A DNA stretch of 64,000 bases from Bacillota bacterium (GCA_023408315.1 JAEYKI010000006.1:124001-188000), one strand, 5' to 3'; shown: positions 16,628 through 26,090, counted from the stretch's first letter. Numbers and translations are program-made. Notes: generated by a model not told the origin, from the letters alone.

Positions 16628-17627
16628 ACAACACAGATTCCCGGATTTTGAGCTCAGTATTTAGATAAATTATTCTATTGTCCGTCTCACATCCGTTTAT
16701 TTTATCAATTAATATATCAATCGTTTTTTTACAGATAGGCCCAATTGGCTGCGCCACTGTTGATATAGGCGTTTGGGCTAGTGAAGAAAACATCATATCG
16801 TCATATCCCACTACAGAGATGTCTTCCGGCACCCGCACGCCCCTCTCCTGCATCCTTTTCATAACTCCCATTGCCATAATATCGTTTATAACAACGATCA
16901 CATCCGGACGCTGGTTGATGATGTCGTCCGTAACGCCATAAGCCGCATCAAAACTAAACTCTTTTACAGCAAACATCAGCGAATTGTTAATTGGTATCTC
17001 CGCTTCATCCATTGCGCGCTTGAATCCCAAATACCGGAGCCTCACGAATAAATAGGACAAACTGGAAGACAAAAAGGCGATCCTTTTCATGCCGCAGGAA
17101 ATCAGGTATTTTACAATGTCATATTCTCCTTTTTCAAGGTCGGTCATTACACAGGTTTCATTGTACCCGGCATAGATATCTGTGCAAAAAACAATCGGAA
17201 TTCTTGCTTGTTTCAGTTTTAGCAAATGGCTTGTATCCGGATTTTCCACAATAGAGGGTACCACTATAACGCCCTGCGCGTTTCTTCCTAAAAACAGATC
17301 TATATACTCTTTTTCACGCTTCATATTATTGTTTGTTATGCCAAGCAGCACGCTGTATCCCGCTTTTTCCGCTTCTATGTTTATCCTGTCCACCACTGCG
17401 GCAAAAAACGGATTGATAACAAGAGGAACAGTAAGCCCAATGCAATAGCTGTTTTTGGTTACAAGGCTCCTTGCTGAAAGATTAGGCGTATAATTCAACA
17501 TTCTGGCAATTTCCAGAATTCTTTTTTTGGTATCTTCATTTATTCCCTGTTTATTATTCAAAGCCATTGATACTGTTCCGGTTGAAACCTCGGCTTTTTT
17601 GGCAATGTCCTTAATTGTAGCCTTCAT
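16614..17627 (-). CDS. LacI-family transcriptional regulator
   Basis: 337 aa from the ATG at 17627 (AAAGGA upstream), which gives the canonical N-terminus TIKDIAKKAEVSTGTVSMALNN. The frame is open 27 codons further, but that stretch is not protein-like. HTH at 3-50, hinge with TPNLSARSLV, then a periplasmic-binding-type sensor domain (IGLTVPLVINPFFAAV). It heads the nine-gene operon down to 7380 and probably represses it. LacI-type palindromes lie upstream at 17654-17669 and 17741-17754. Confidence 0.93.
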   Translation of the reverse strand: MKATIKDIAKKAEVSTGTVSMALNNKQGINEDTKKRILEIARMLNYTPNLSARSLVTKNSYCIGLTVPLVINPFFAAVVDRINIEAEKAGYSVLLGITNNNMKREKEYIDLFLGRNAQGVIVVPSIVENPDTSHLLKLKQARIPIVFCTDIYAGYNETCVMTDLEKGEYDIVKYLISCGMKRIAFLSSSLSYLFVRLRYLGFKRAMDEAEIPINNSLMFAVKEFSFDAAYGVTDDIINQRPDVIVVINDIMAMGVMKRMQERGVRVPEDISVVGYDDMMFSSLAQTPISTVAQPIGPICKKTIDILIDKINGCETDNRIIYLNTELKIRESVLSIHA

Positions 17628-17653
17628 AGTATCCTTTCTGTGAAAATTATTAA

Positions 17654-17669
17654 TTTTAAACGTTTTAAA
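17654..17669. promoter_or_regulatory. LacI-type operator candidate 1
   Basis: TTTTAAACGTTTTAAA, with the AAACGTTT core and central CG typical of LacI-family operators. It is 27 nt upstream of the LacI start codon. Confidence 0.5.
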
Positions 17670-17740
17670 TAGCACGCAAAAAAAAACTAATTTTTTTAAT
17701 AGTTTCATTTACATGTTGTCTTTTAGCGTTTTATTTTGAT

Positions 17741-17754
17741 TTGAAGCGTTTAAA
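17741..17754. promoter_or_regulatory. LacI-type operator candidate 2
   Basis: TTGAAGCGTTTAAA with a central CG. A weaker relative, TTTTAGCGTTTTAT, lies at 17721-17734. Both are in the divergent region between the LacI and AraC genes, so either gene could be the target. Confidence 0.4.
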
Positions 17755-17787
17755 TTACTTTTTATACAAAACAGGTTATCATTTATA

Positions 17788-17816
17788 TTGATTATACTGC
17801 ACACATATGGCATAAT
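17788..17816 (+). promoter_or_regulatory. Promoter of the PocR-AraC regulator gene
   Basis: TTGATT (17788-17793), 17-bp spacer, CATAAT (17811-17816). The ATG at 17870 has GAGGTG upstream. Confidence 0.5.
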
Positions 17817-17869
17817 AATAGCAAATAAATACCCTTTATTAGCATAATTGTACCTTTTGAGGTGTAACT

Positions 17870-18712
17870 ATGGGTATACAAATCGATGCGGATCAACTCA
17901 TGCCCCTATTAAAGAATTTTCATACTATCACCGGGGTGAGAGCCGCTCTTTTCAGCAATTCATATGAGGAAATTGCTCATTATCCGCTTGTGCAAAGTGA
18001 TTTTTGTTCCAGAATCCGCTGCACCACTGACGGCTTGTCCCGCTGCATATCTTGTGACAGAATCGCCTTCGAGGAAAATGCCAAAACAGAGAGCGCTTAT
18101 ACGTATTTCTGCCATGCGGGCTTAATGGAATCTTCTGTCTCCATTCGGGACAATAACAAAAAAATCATTGCTTATTTGATGATAGGCCAATTTTTACCGG
18201 ATATGTATCCTGCCCAGGAAATGTGGCAAAAAACAAGCCAGGCCTGCAGCGCGTACGCCTCAATTGAGGACCTCAAAAAATGGTATTTTAATCTTCCGGT
18301 GCTTTCAGCCGTGCAGATTGAGGCCAGCACGCAAATTATGCGCGTTTGTGCTTCCTACATATGGCTTAACCAGTATATCCATCTCTCGGATACGGAACTG
18401 TTTAATGCCATTGCAAACCACATAGCGCAGAATCTCACGGAAGAGATTACCGCTGATACGATAAGCAAAACACTTTTTATCCCCCGGAACAAGGTTTTTG
18501 CGTCCGTAAAACATTCAACCGGCATGAGTCTTGGGAAATACATAACCACCGCACGCCTTGCATACGCAAAAAAGCTTCTTGAAAGCTCCTCTAATACCAT
18601 TTCAGAAATAGCTTTTTTATGCGGAATAAACGATTTTAATTATTTTGCCCGCCTTTTTAAACTGACCTTTGGGGAGTCGCCGCGGGACTATAGAAAAAGG
18701 TTTTCCAAATAA
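17870..18712 (+). CDS. AraC-family regulator with PocR sensory domain
   Basis: 280 aa. Residues about 8-165 form a PocR-type sensor with the conserved Cys/His cluster (FCSRIRCT, CISCD, FCHAGL). Residues 185-280 hold the two AraC helix-turn-helix units, ending with ISEIAFLCGINDFNYFARLFK. PocR domains sense small metabolites such as diols and sugar breakdown products. It is transcribed away from the LacI operon and may activate either flanking sugar locus. Convergent with the kinase gene at 18870. Confidence 0.9.
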   Translation: MGIQIDADQLMPLLKNFHTITGVRAALFSNSYEEIAHYPLVQSDFCSRIRCTTDGLSRCISCDRIAFEENAKTESAYTYFCHAGLMESSVSIRDNNKKIIAYLMIGQFLPDMYPAQEMWQKTSQACSAYASIEDLKKWYFNLPVLSAVQIEASTQIMRVCASYIWLNQYIHLSDTELFNAIANHIAQNLTEEITADTISKTLFIPRNKVFASVKHSTGMSLGKYITTARLAYAKKLLESSSNTISEIAFLCGINDFNYFARLFKLTFGESPRDYRKRFSK

Positions 18713-18733
18713 GCGTTCTAAAAGAAAACGATA

Positions 18734-18774
18734 TACGGAAGGCGGACTGCAATATCAAGTCCGCCCACTCCGTA
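18734..18774 (-). terminator. Terminator between convergent AraC and kinase genes
   Basis: Inner stem GGCGGACT (18741-18748) with AGTCCGCC (18758-18765), extended by outer stem TACGGA/TCCGTA (18734-18739, 18769-18774). On the minus strand it is followed by TATATCGTTTTCTTTT, so it mainly serves the kinase operon coming from the right. Confidence 0.65.
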
Positions 18775-18869
18775 CGAAAATAAAAAAAGTTCAAATGGCC
18801 TAAAGCTCTGCCCTGCGTATTTTTAATTCGTCTTACATGCCAGATAAAGCCAGCCCGCAAACATGGCTA

Positions 18870-20408
18870 TCATGCTTTGACCGCCGCCAGCATATCCCCT
18901 ATATCGCTAAGATTATCCGTGGCTTTATAATAAACTTTCATCAATTGATCGTAAATTTCAACATTCTCTTTTATAGGATAAACTGTTTCTTCAATCATGT
19001 GCAACGAGTCGATCCGATCAAAGTTACTCCAAATTCCCGTACCCACAGCTGCGCAGGCCGCCGCGCCCAAGGCTGCGGCTTGCTGGTCTATATTCGATTT
19101 TAAAACGGTAATATGATAAACATCCGCATATATCTGTCGCCATAGAGGGCTCTTGCTTCCGCCTCCCACCAGCAGCATCTCTTCATTAATGGTGGTTATG
19201 CTTCTGAGTTTGTCAAGACAGGCGCGCAAGCTCATAGAAATGCCCTCCATAGTCGCCCGAATAATATCCGCTCTTGTATGGAGCAAATCGAGCCCTATAT
19301 ACGCGCCGCGGAGGTTATAACTTTTATCCATGGGCATTCCGCCGCCCAGGCTTGGATTAAACAGCAGCTTATGCGCCCCTACCGGTGCGTTGCGGGCTTC
19401 CTTTCCCATGAGATCATATTCATCCCCTCCGGTTTTTGCAGCCTCATCCATAAATTCTCTTCCCATCTGGTCCCTGAACCACCTGAAGCTGGATCCGCCC
19501 GAAGCAACACAAAGCGCGGATGCAAACATACCGGGTACAACGTGTGAAAACACATATGGCCTTGCATTTTTTTCAAGAACCGGTTTACAAGAAGAAACCG
19601 CAATCCAGGAAGACGAACCAAGCGAATTATAAACCCTGCCCTCTTTAAAGGCTTTTGCGCCCAGCGCCATGCAGGAATTATCAACGCCGCCCGCAACCAC
19701 ATATACATTGGTGGCAAGCCCCATTTCCCCGGCTGCCTGCTTTGTTATTTTCCCAATCACTTCGGTGGAGGGGACTACTTCCGGAAATATCTCCGGCCTC
19801 AAACCCATAGCGGCAATCAGTTCAAGAGAATACTCCCATTTCACAAGATCCCATACACCCGATCCCGACGCATAGGACGGATCTGTGCAAATCCTTCCTG
19901 TCAGTTTAAAATTAACATAATCCTTCGTTCCTATTACTTTATGGATATTGTTGAAAACTTCAGGTTCGTTATTCCTATACCACAGTATTTTAAATGCGGA
20001 GTAAAACGCTGGAGTAAAACCGTTTCCCGTGGTCATATACCATTTTTCTTCTTCATAATTTTCAAACACGCCATAAACTTCTTTTGTCGCCCTGCCGTCC
20101 GACCAGATAGGCGTGCTTTTCCGAAGCAGCCTGCCGTCTTTATCAATTGGAACAGCGCCCAGGCTATGTCCGGAAATACCGCAACAGGTTATTTCATGAA
20201 TATCCACGTTGGTTTGGCTGAGCAGCAGTTTTGTACTATCCACAACCGCTTTCCACCAATCCTCCGGCTTTTGTTCATGCCACGCATGAGCAGGATAAGT
20301 CGTATTATAAGGTACAAATACGGCCTTTATACATCTTCCGTCGGCATCATAAAGAGAAGCCTTGTTACCACCGGTCCCCAAGTCCCAGGCAATGATTTTT
20401 CTATTCAT
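18870..20408 (-). CDS. FGGY-family carbohydrate kinase
   Basis: 512 aa. N-terminal motif AWDLGTGGNKASLY, central GGVDNSCMALGA and C-terminal GGGSKSPLWRQIYADVYH, all standard for FGGY kinases of xylulose, fuculose or related ketoses. It is the last gene of the operon, 13 nt after the LacI-SBP fusion gene. With the DeoC-type aldolase and SDR upstream it may complete a dehydrogenase, kinase, aldolase route. Sugar identity is unknown. It differs in sequence from the FGGY kinase at 10741. Confidence 0.87.
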   Translation of the reverse strand: MNRKIIAWDLGTGGNKASLYDADGRCIKAVFVPYNTTYPAHAWHEQKPEDWWKAVVDSTKLLLSQTNVDIHEITCCGISGHSLGAVPIDKDGRLLRKSTPIWSDGRATKEVYGVFENYEEEKWYMTTGNGFTPAFYSAFKILWYRNNEPEVFNNIHKVIGTKDYVNFKLTGRICTDPSYASGSGVWDLVKWEYSLELIAAMGLRPEIFPEVVPSTEVIGKITKQAAGEMGLATNVYVVAGGVDNSCMALGAKAFKEGRVYNSLGSSSWIAVSSCKPVLEKNARPYVFSHVVPGMFASALCVASGGSSFRWFRDQMGREFMDEAAKTGGDEYDLMGKEARNAPVGAHKLLFNPSLGGGMPMDKSYNLRGAYIGLDLLHTRADIIRATMEGISMSLRACLDKLRSITTINEEMLLVGGGSKSPLWRQIYADVYHITVLKSNIDQQAAALGAAACAAVGTGIWSNFDRIDSLHMIEETVYPIKENVEIYDQLMKVYYKATDNLSDIGDMLAAVKA

Positions 20409-20421
20409 TTTTCCCGCTCCT

Positions 20422-22665
20422 TTATTTAGATTTGCTTTTCAATATGTCGTTCAGCATCTCATTTGCACGGTTCAACGCTGTTCTGGCGTCTATTTGATTG
20501 GTAATGGTATTATAGACCGCTTCACCCAGTATCTTTTCAAACTCATGCTCGGACATATGGGTGCCGTCCTGTTTTTTTGGAATCCGGCGAAATTTGGACG
20601 AGCTTTTGACTTCCACATTTTTCTTAAGCCAAGGATAAATGCTGGAAACCTCCACGTCGTTTATGGCCGTATGGCACGGAACACTGCCGCCAAGTATGGT
20701 ATTCATAACCGACATTTCCTGGGAGCAAGCCCATTCAATGAACCGAAAAGCGCTTTCTTTATTTTTACTGCATGCGTTTACCGCCATGCTCCATCCGCCA
20801 AGGGTTCCCTTACCGCCGGGAATATCCTCGTATCCTACTTTTCCGTGGACCTTGGATTTGCTGCGCACAGTTACATCCGAAATTTGATCGGAAAACAGAA
20901 CCATCATGGCCACATCGCCCTTGCTGAATTCTATAACCTGTTCATCCCACCAATTGTCGCAGGAATTCTCGCTTGCATATTGAAAGCTCTCCTTGTAATT
21001 TTCCAGAGCCAAGACCGCTTTTTCACTGTTGAGAGTAAACTGGGACTTTTCAAAAACACAGGCGTCGAATCCCCAAAGCCGCGGCAGGAACTCGCATACA
21101 GCTCCGGAATGCATTCTTGCTCCAAGCGTTGTTCCATATGCAGTTGGCGATTCGCTGTTATACTTTCTGGTAAAAAAACGCGCGACTTCGTTAAATTCTT
21201 TCCAGTTCTCCGGCGGAGCCAGTTCTTTTTTGGTATTTTCAAAAAACAGCCTTTGGTTGTTAATATTCGCAAACAAGTCCTTTCTATAAAACAACTGCTG
21301 CGCGCAAATCATATACGGAATAGCAAATACAGACCCTTCCGCCAGTGAAAAATCATTGAATATTTCTACAGGAACGTCGTTTTGATAATTAAACTTCTCA
21401 ACAAATTCATCCAGATTCTCAATAACGCCCTTTTGCGCCAATTCGGGCAGCCAGGGAATATCTATTCCAAATACGTCGTAGGTATCCTTGTACCATGCGT
21501 TTTTTAAAGTTTCATAATTGTTATGATAAGCGCAAACATCAATTTCAACCTTTATGCCGGTAAGCCTTTCAAATTCTGGAAGCAGCGTTTTTGTAGCCGC
21601 CGCCGCCTGATTATCGGACAGCAAGACGCGGATACTCTCCTTGGGTACCACAAAAATCTGCTTCCGCTCTTCCAGCAGTTCGTCAACATCGGGCGCCTTT
21701 ACTTTGATAAACGTATTTTTATATCCAACAATAGAGGTATTGATATCCTCCATTAAAATGCTGTAAGCCAGTTCGGCAACTTTTACATAAGGCAGGGTAA
21801 TATAAATCACGCCTTGCCTTTTTGTAAGCGACCAGGAATAAGGAACCAACGCAAACAAAACGGGTCTGGAGGCTTCCGGAATATTGAGCAATTCCATTGC
21901 CTTGATGATTGGATTGATCATGATATGGCAGGTGGCAATAACTGCCTTGGGCAGTTCTTTTTGGGTAAATATTCTGAAGGCTTCTTTTAAAATAGCCTGC
22001 CTGTCGTAACTGGCGGTACCGCAGAAACATTCCTGAACCGGCCTTTTTGCAGAAATATGCGCTTCAATATATCCTGTTAAAGACAGCACTTCAAAAGTAT
22101 ATTCAGTGGGGCCGGTAAGTATCGCAATATCCCGGTACCCTTTGCCCAAAAGATAACTTGTTATTTTAACAACCGCATTCTTAACATCCAGTCCAACAAA
22201 ATTATGGTCAATCTCGCTTAGCTGCGATCCAATAAAGACGATCTTTAAACCGTTCAGCATAAGGTTCTCAAACAAAGCCGTATTATTGGGCTGGCAGGTC
22301 ATCAATATTACGCCGTCTTTGTTATACATAAGCGCCTGGTTTAAAAACTTTGTTTCAAGCTCCGGGTCTTCGTTTGTGATCTGTAAATTAACCGAGTATT
22401 TGTTTTCTGCAGCAAATAGCGTCAGGTTCTCGTAAACCTGAATCATTGAGGAATCAACAATATTGGGAACAATCAGATCAAACTGCATCGTTTTGTTTAA
22501 TTTTAAGTTTCTCGCGACGGCATTAGGCTTATAGCCCAGCTTGATCATGGCTTTTTGAACGCGCTTAACCTTCTCCAGGCTGACTCCTTTTGCGCCGTTC
22601 AGTACATTCGATACTGTTCCGTGTGAAACTCCGGCAAGCTTTGCAACATCCTTCATCGTTGCCAT
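20422..22665 (-). CDS. LacI regulator fused to a type-1 extracellular-solute-binding domain
   Basis: 747 aa, about twice a normal LacI protein. Residues 1-50: LacI HTH (MKDVAKLAGVSHGTVSNVLN). Residues about 60-335: LacI-type effector domain. From about 347 (SIRVLLSDNQAAA, LLPEFERLTGIKVEID) to the end there is a second ligand-binding domain of the SBP_bac_1 type. It has the family's C-terminal GGWSMAVNACSKNKESAFRF. There is no signal peptide, so the protein is cytoplasmic. It may integrate two ligands. It is the only LacI protein in this locus and the best candidate for the operators at 28299, 29691, 30629 and 30695. The frame is continuous, so this is a true fusion and not an annotation artefact. 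Confidence 0.85.
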   Translation of the reverse strand: MATMKDVAKLAGVSHGTVSNVLNGAKGVSLEKVKRVQKAMIKLGYKPNAVARNLKLNKTMQFDLIVPNIVDSSMIQVYENLTLFAAENKYSVNLQITNEDPELETKFLNQALMYNKDGVILMTCQPNNTALFENLMLNGLKIVFIGSQLSEIDHNFVGLDVKNAVVKITSYLLGKGYRDIAILTGPTEYTFEVLSLTGYIEAHISAKRPVQECFCGTASYDRQAILKEAFRIFTQKELPKAVIATCHIMINPIIKAMELLNIPEASRPVLFALVPYSWSLTKRQGVIYITLPYVKVAELAYSILMEDINTSIVGYKNTFIKVKAPDVDELLEERKQIFVVPKESIRVLLSDNQAAAATKTLLPEFERLTGIKVEIDVCAYHNNYETLKNAWYKDTYDVFGIDIPWLPELAQKGVIENLDEFVEKFNYQNDVPVEIFNDFSLAEGSVFAIPYMICAQQLFYRKDLFANINNQRLFFENTKKELAPPENWKEFNEVARFFTRKYNSESPTAYGTTLGARMHSGAVCEFLPRLWGFDACVFEKSQFTLNSEKAVLALENYKESFQYASENSCDNWWDEQVIEFSKGDVAMMVLFSDQISDVTVRSKSKVHGKVGYEDIPGGKGTLGGWSMAVNACSKNKESAFRFIEWACSQEMSVMNTILGGSVPCHTAINDVEVSSIYPWLKKNVEVKSSSKFRRIPKKQDGTHMSEHEFEKILGEAVYNTITNQIDARTALNRANEMLNDILKSKSK

Positions 22666-22690
22666 ATGCTACATACTTCCCCCAATACGG

Positions 22691-23398
22691 TTAAACAATA
22701 AACAATTCACCCTTCCGTTCGCGTTCACGGGCATCTTCCAGTATCGTTTTAGACGCGCGCGTACCTATGCGGCTTGTTCCCGTCGCAATGATAGCAAGAA
22801 CCATGTCCAGATCCTTTATGCCGCCTGCCGCCTTTACTTTCATACCATCCGCATTGGCAACCATAAGCTTAAGGTCTTCCAATTTCGCGCCACCAGGTGC
22901 ATACCCTGTGGACGTTTTTACAAAATCCACTTCCGCACTTTTACAAATTTTGCAGCAATGCACAATTTGTTCGCCTGTAAGATAATAATTTTCAAATATT
23001 ACTTTTAAAAGCGCTCCCCTGCTATGGGCCGCATCGGCCGCCTTGCCAATTTCATCCTCTACATAATTAAATTCGCCGGATAAAAACCTGGCATAATTCA
23101 TAACCAAATCCACTTCCACAGCGCCTTTATCCACAGCGTCGATGGTTTCAAATACTTTGGCTTCGGTTGTTGCTGTTCCGTGCGGAAATGCGGCTACTGT
23201 TGTAGCCAACACTTTTGACCCCTTTAATTCCCGCGCAACGATAGGCATGTCCGAGGGACGCGCGCATACCGATATGCAATTATACTCTTTTGCCAAGGCA
23301 CAGCCTTCAATCAATTCCCTTACGGTAATATCCGGTCTGAGCAAAGAATGATCCAATACATCCGCTATCTGGCTCAATGCTATTTTTGCTTTATTCAT
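22691..23398 (-). CDS. deoC: Deoxyribose-phosphate aldolase family protein (DeoC-like)
   Basis: 235 aa. Class I aldolase barrel with the Schiff-base lysine in FVKTSTGYAPGG, the proton-relay lysine in MKVKAAGGIK and the acidic EVDLVMNY strand. DERA splits 2-deoxyribose 5-phosphate into glyceraldehyde 3-phosphate and acetaldehyde. Here the neighbours are an SDR, an FGGY kinase and a sugar transporter, so a non-nucleoside sugar phosphate may be the substrate. It has its own promoter at 23615-23643 and a leader of about 210 nt with an inverted repeat. Confidence 0.85.
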   Translation of the reverse strand: MNKAKIALSQIADVLDHSLLRPDITVRELIEGCALAKEYNCISVCARPSDMPIVARELKGSKVLATTVAAFPHGTATTEAKVFETIDAVDKGAVEVDLVMNYARFLSGEFNYVEDEIGKAADAAHSRGALLKVIFENYYLTGEQIVHCCKICKSAEVDFVKTSTGYAPGGAKLEDLKLMVANADGMKVKAAGGIKDLDMVLAIIATGTSRIGTRASKTILEDARERERKGELFIV

Positions 23399-23431
23399 TT
23401 TATTGTTATCCTTACTATTTAATCTAGGCCT

Positions 23432-23493
23432 GTTTTTACTCCTATGCCTATAACGATCTCTGAAAGAATATAATAAGCATAGGAGGCAAAAAC
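23432..23493. repeat. Inverted repeat in the deoC leader
   Basis: Left arm GTTTTT plus CTCCTATGC (23432-23447), right arm GCATAGGAG plus AAAAAC (23477-23493), with a 1/2-nt internal bulge and a 29-nt loop. It lies about 35 nt before the deoC start and could be a regulatory RNA hairpin or a protein-binding site. Confidence 0.55.
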
Positions 23494-23614
23494 CTAATTT
23501 ACATTTTTAGAACAAAACTTAATAGAATCACAATCCCATTGCCAGCAAAAATGAATTTTCACAAAACCAGCATATGCGCCATTGCATTGCCGTGCACTGA
23601 TTACCTAAGTTTTA

Positions 23615-23643
23615 AGTATAGCACGGTGTCAAATGCGCTGCAA
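23615..23643 (-). promoter_or_regulatory. Internal promoter upstream of deoC
   Basis: Minus strand TTGCAG (23638-23643), 17-bp spacer, TATACT (23615-23620). CCGTGC/GCACGG arms at 23590-23595 and 23621-23626 bracket the -10 box. The 283-nt gap between the SDR and deoC holds this promoter, the inverted repeat and no gene. Confidence 0.5.
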
Positions 23644-23681
23644 TATTATTATATTTCTGGCAATTCATATAAATTGATATC

Positions 23682-24449
23682 TCATGCAATTGTAAAGCCG
23701 CCGTCCACCACCAGATTTTCACCATTGATCATAGACGCAGCATCGCTTGCCAGGAACACAGCGCACGCCGCGATTTCCTGCGGGTATGCAAACCGCCCCG
23801 ACGGAACACGTTTTTTAAATGCTTCTCCCGCCGGATTGTTCCAATGATACTCGCCTAAAGGGGTCAGCACAACAGTTGGCGAGATTGCATTGGCGCGGAT
23901 GTTGTATTTGGCCCACTCCAGCGCCAAAACCCTGGTTAAATTAATCAGGCCGGCTTTGGAGGCGCCGTATGCAATATGTTTATCCATAGCAACCACTCCG
24001 GCTTGGGAAGCGATATTAATAATCACACCGCCGCCGCTTGCTATCATTGTTCGCCCAACCACCTGTGACATCAGAAAAGGGCCCTTTAAATTAATTCCAA
24101 GCGTTTTGTCCCAAGCGTCTTCGCTTAGGTCCTCCGCGTTGTCAACTATTCCTATGCCCGCGCAGTTAACCAGAATATCAATCTTTCCAAATTTTAAAAC
24201 GGCGGAATCAGCCATCGCTTGCAAGGCGTTTTTATCGGTTACGTTCCCCGTAAACTTTATGAAGCTTCGCCCCAATCCCTGCACGTATTCCTCCAGCTCT
24301 TTTGATTCGGATAAATCAAAAGCAATGATATCCGCTCCTTTTCGCGCAAACATCTTTGATATCTCCAGCCCAATTCCGCTTGAAGCGCCCGTTACCACCG
24401 CGTGTTTGCCAGCCAGAGAAAAATCCTCGTTAAATTCTTTAAAAGGCAC
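23682..24449 (-). CDS. SDR family NAD(P)-dependent oxidoreductase
   Basis: 255 aa with a GTG start at 24449 preceded by AAGGGGG. Classical SDR: cofactor motif TGASSGIG at about 18, NCAG motif VNCAG, active-site Ser in INIASQAG and YGASK (Tyr and Lys). It oxidises or reduces a sugar, polyol or related carbonyl. It follows the ABC ATPase gene by 41 nt, in the second sugar operon. Substrate unknown. Confidence 0.88.
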   Translation of the reverse strand: MPFKEFNEDFSLAGKHAVVTGASSGIGLEISKMFARKGADIIAFDLSESKELEEYVQGLGRSFIKFTGNVTDKNALQAMADSAVLKFGKIDILVNCAGIGIVDNAEDLSEDAWDKTLGINLKGPFLMSQVVGRTMIASGGGVIINIASQAGVVAMDKHIAYGASKAGLINLTRVLALEWAKYNIRANAISPTVVLTPLGEYHWNNPAGEAFKKRVPSGRFAYPQEIAACAVFLASDAASMINGENLVVDGGFTIA

Positions 24450-24490
24450 TAAAATTCCCCCTTATGAAACAGATAATAAAGTCTTTAAAA

Positions 24491-26020
24491 TTACGCAGTT
24501 TCTTCTGTTGCGTTTTTTTCAAGGGTATATTCCATAATCTTAACCTGATCCGCTTCATCATGGTTCAAAATAACCCTTAATTCTCCGTGATGCATAATCA
24601 TGATCCTGTCGCACATGGAAAGCACTTCGGGCAGTTCGGAAGAAAGCAGTATGATTGAAACGCCCTCCTTGGACAGGTCGTCTATAATTCTGTAAATTTC
24701 CGATTTGGCTCCTACGTCTATGCCATGTGTTGGTTCATCCATAAACAGAATGGCTGGTTGGTTCATAAGCCATCTTGCGACGATTACCTTCTGCTGATTG
24801 CCGCCGCTTAAGTTATTTACATATTGTCCCAGGCTGGGCGTTTTGATGTTCAGCTTATCAACGTATTCGGTGGCAACTTCGTTCACCTTGGATTTATTAA
24901 TCAAGTTCATTGCATTGCACAATTTCTTCAGATAAACGGACATCATATTATCCTTTACGGACATTTTCAAAAACAATCCCTGAACCTTGCGGCCCTCTGG
25001 AATCAGGCCTATTCCATGATTGATCGCATCTATCGTACCGCTGATGCGAACGGCCTCTCCGTTTATTTTTATGGTTCCGGATTTAGCTTTATTTGCTCCA
25101 AATATGGTTTGAAGCAGTTCAGTCCTGCCCGCCCCGACGAGGCCGGTCAGTCCAAGCACCTCGCCCTTATAAAGCTTGAAGCTTATATCCTTTACTTTGC
25201 CGGAAAAATCGCTGAGATGCTCCACTTCCAGCACAGGCGTTTTATCTGAATAATCCCGAATAAATTCCCTGTGGGCAGTCTGGTCAAAGTCTCTGCCTAC
25301 CATCATGGATATCATTGTTTTAATATCTATATCCTGTTTGTCTTTTGTATCAATGTACTGCCCGTCGCGAAGCACCGTTATCCTGTTTGCAATCTCCATA
25401 ATTTCTTCCAGTTTATGCGAGATATACAATATGGAAACGCCTTCGCTTTGCAGCTTGCGGATGATTGTGGTTAAAAAAACAATTTCCGCATTCGTCAAAG
25501 AAGACGTAGGCTCATCCATAATCAGCATTTTTGAATGCAGGGATATGGCTTTTGCAATTTCCAGAAGCTGCATTTCAGAAACGCTCAAATCTTTAACCAA
25601 CGACTTTGGATTGATATGCCCCACGCCCAAGTTATTCAAATACTTTTTGCACTCTTCAATCATTACCTTGCGGTCTATTAAACCCAGCTTGTTCTTGATC
25701 ATTCTGCCTTCAAAAACATTTTCATAGGCTGTCATATGCGGTGAAAGAGACAATTCCTGGTGAATCATGGCAACACCCGCATCCTGCGCTTCCTTGGGTT
25801 CCTTAAACCGCACCGCCTTGCCTTCAAATTCCACCGTGCCTTCATCCGGCCCATAAACCCCGGACAGTATATTCATCAAGGTCGATTTGCCCGCGCCATT
25901 TTCACCGACAATCGCATGGACTTCGCCTTTTCTTATATCAAAATTAATATCATTAAGAGCAACAACACCTGGGAAGCGTTTTATGATATGATTTATTTTG
26001 CAAATCACATTGTCAGCCAT
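24491..26020 (-). CDS. Sugar ABC transporter ATP-binding protein, two NBDs
   Basis: 509 aa RbsA-type. First domain: GENGAGKST, LSVSEMQLLEIAKA and LIMDEPTSS. Second domain: degenerate P-loop GLVGAGRTE, LSGGNQQKVIVAR and LFMDEPTHG. It works with the binding protein at 26091 and permease at 27271. In this operon the order is permease, binding protein, ATPase, unlike the first operon. A 17-bp hairpin lies directly upstream. Confidence 0.94.
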   Translation of the reverse strand: MADNVICKINHIIKRFPGVVALNDINFDIRKGEVHAIVGENGAGKSTLMNILSGVYGPDEGTVEFEGKAVRFKEPKEAQDAGVAMIHQELSLSPHMTAYENVFEGRMIKNKLGLIDRKVMIEECKKYLNNLGVGHINPKSLVKDLSVSEMQLLEIAKAISLHSKMLIMDEPTSSLTNAEIVFLTTIIRKLQSEGVSILYISHKLEEIMEIANRITVLRDGQYIDTKDKQDIDIKTMISMMVGRDFDQTAHREFIRDYSDKTPVLEVEHLSDFSGKVKDISFKLYKGEVLGLTGLVGAGRTELLQTIFGANKAKSGTIKINGEAVRISGTIDAINHGIGLIPEGRKVQGLFLKMSVKDNMMSVYLKKLCNAMNLINKSKVNEVATEYVDKLNIKTPSLGQYVNNLSGGNQQKVIVARWLMNQPAILFMDEPTHGIDVGAKSEIYRIIDDLSKEGVSIILLSSELPEVLSMCDRIMIMHHGELRVILNHDEADQVKIMEYTLEKNATEETA

Positions 26021-26043
26021 TTAATAACCCTCCTGTCATTTTT

Positions 26044-26079
26044 TTGGAGCGGGGCCGCAAAATTGCGGCCCCGCTCCAA
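26044..26079 (-). repeat. Hairpin after sugar-binding-protein gene 2
   Basis: TTGGAGCGGGGCCGCAA (26044-26060) pairs with TTGCGGCCCCGCTCCAA (26063-26079), a 17-bp very GC-rich perfect inverted repeat. It begins 12 nt past the binding-protein stop. It is followed on the minus strand by A residues, not U, so it is not an ordinary intrinsic terminator. Confidence 0.8.
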
Positions 26080-26090
26080 TAGTGATATTA

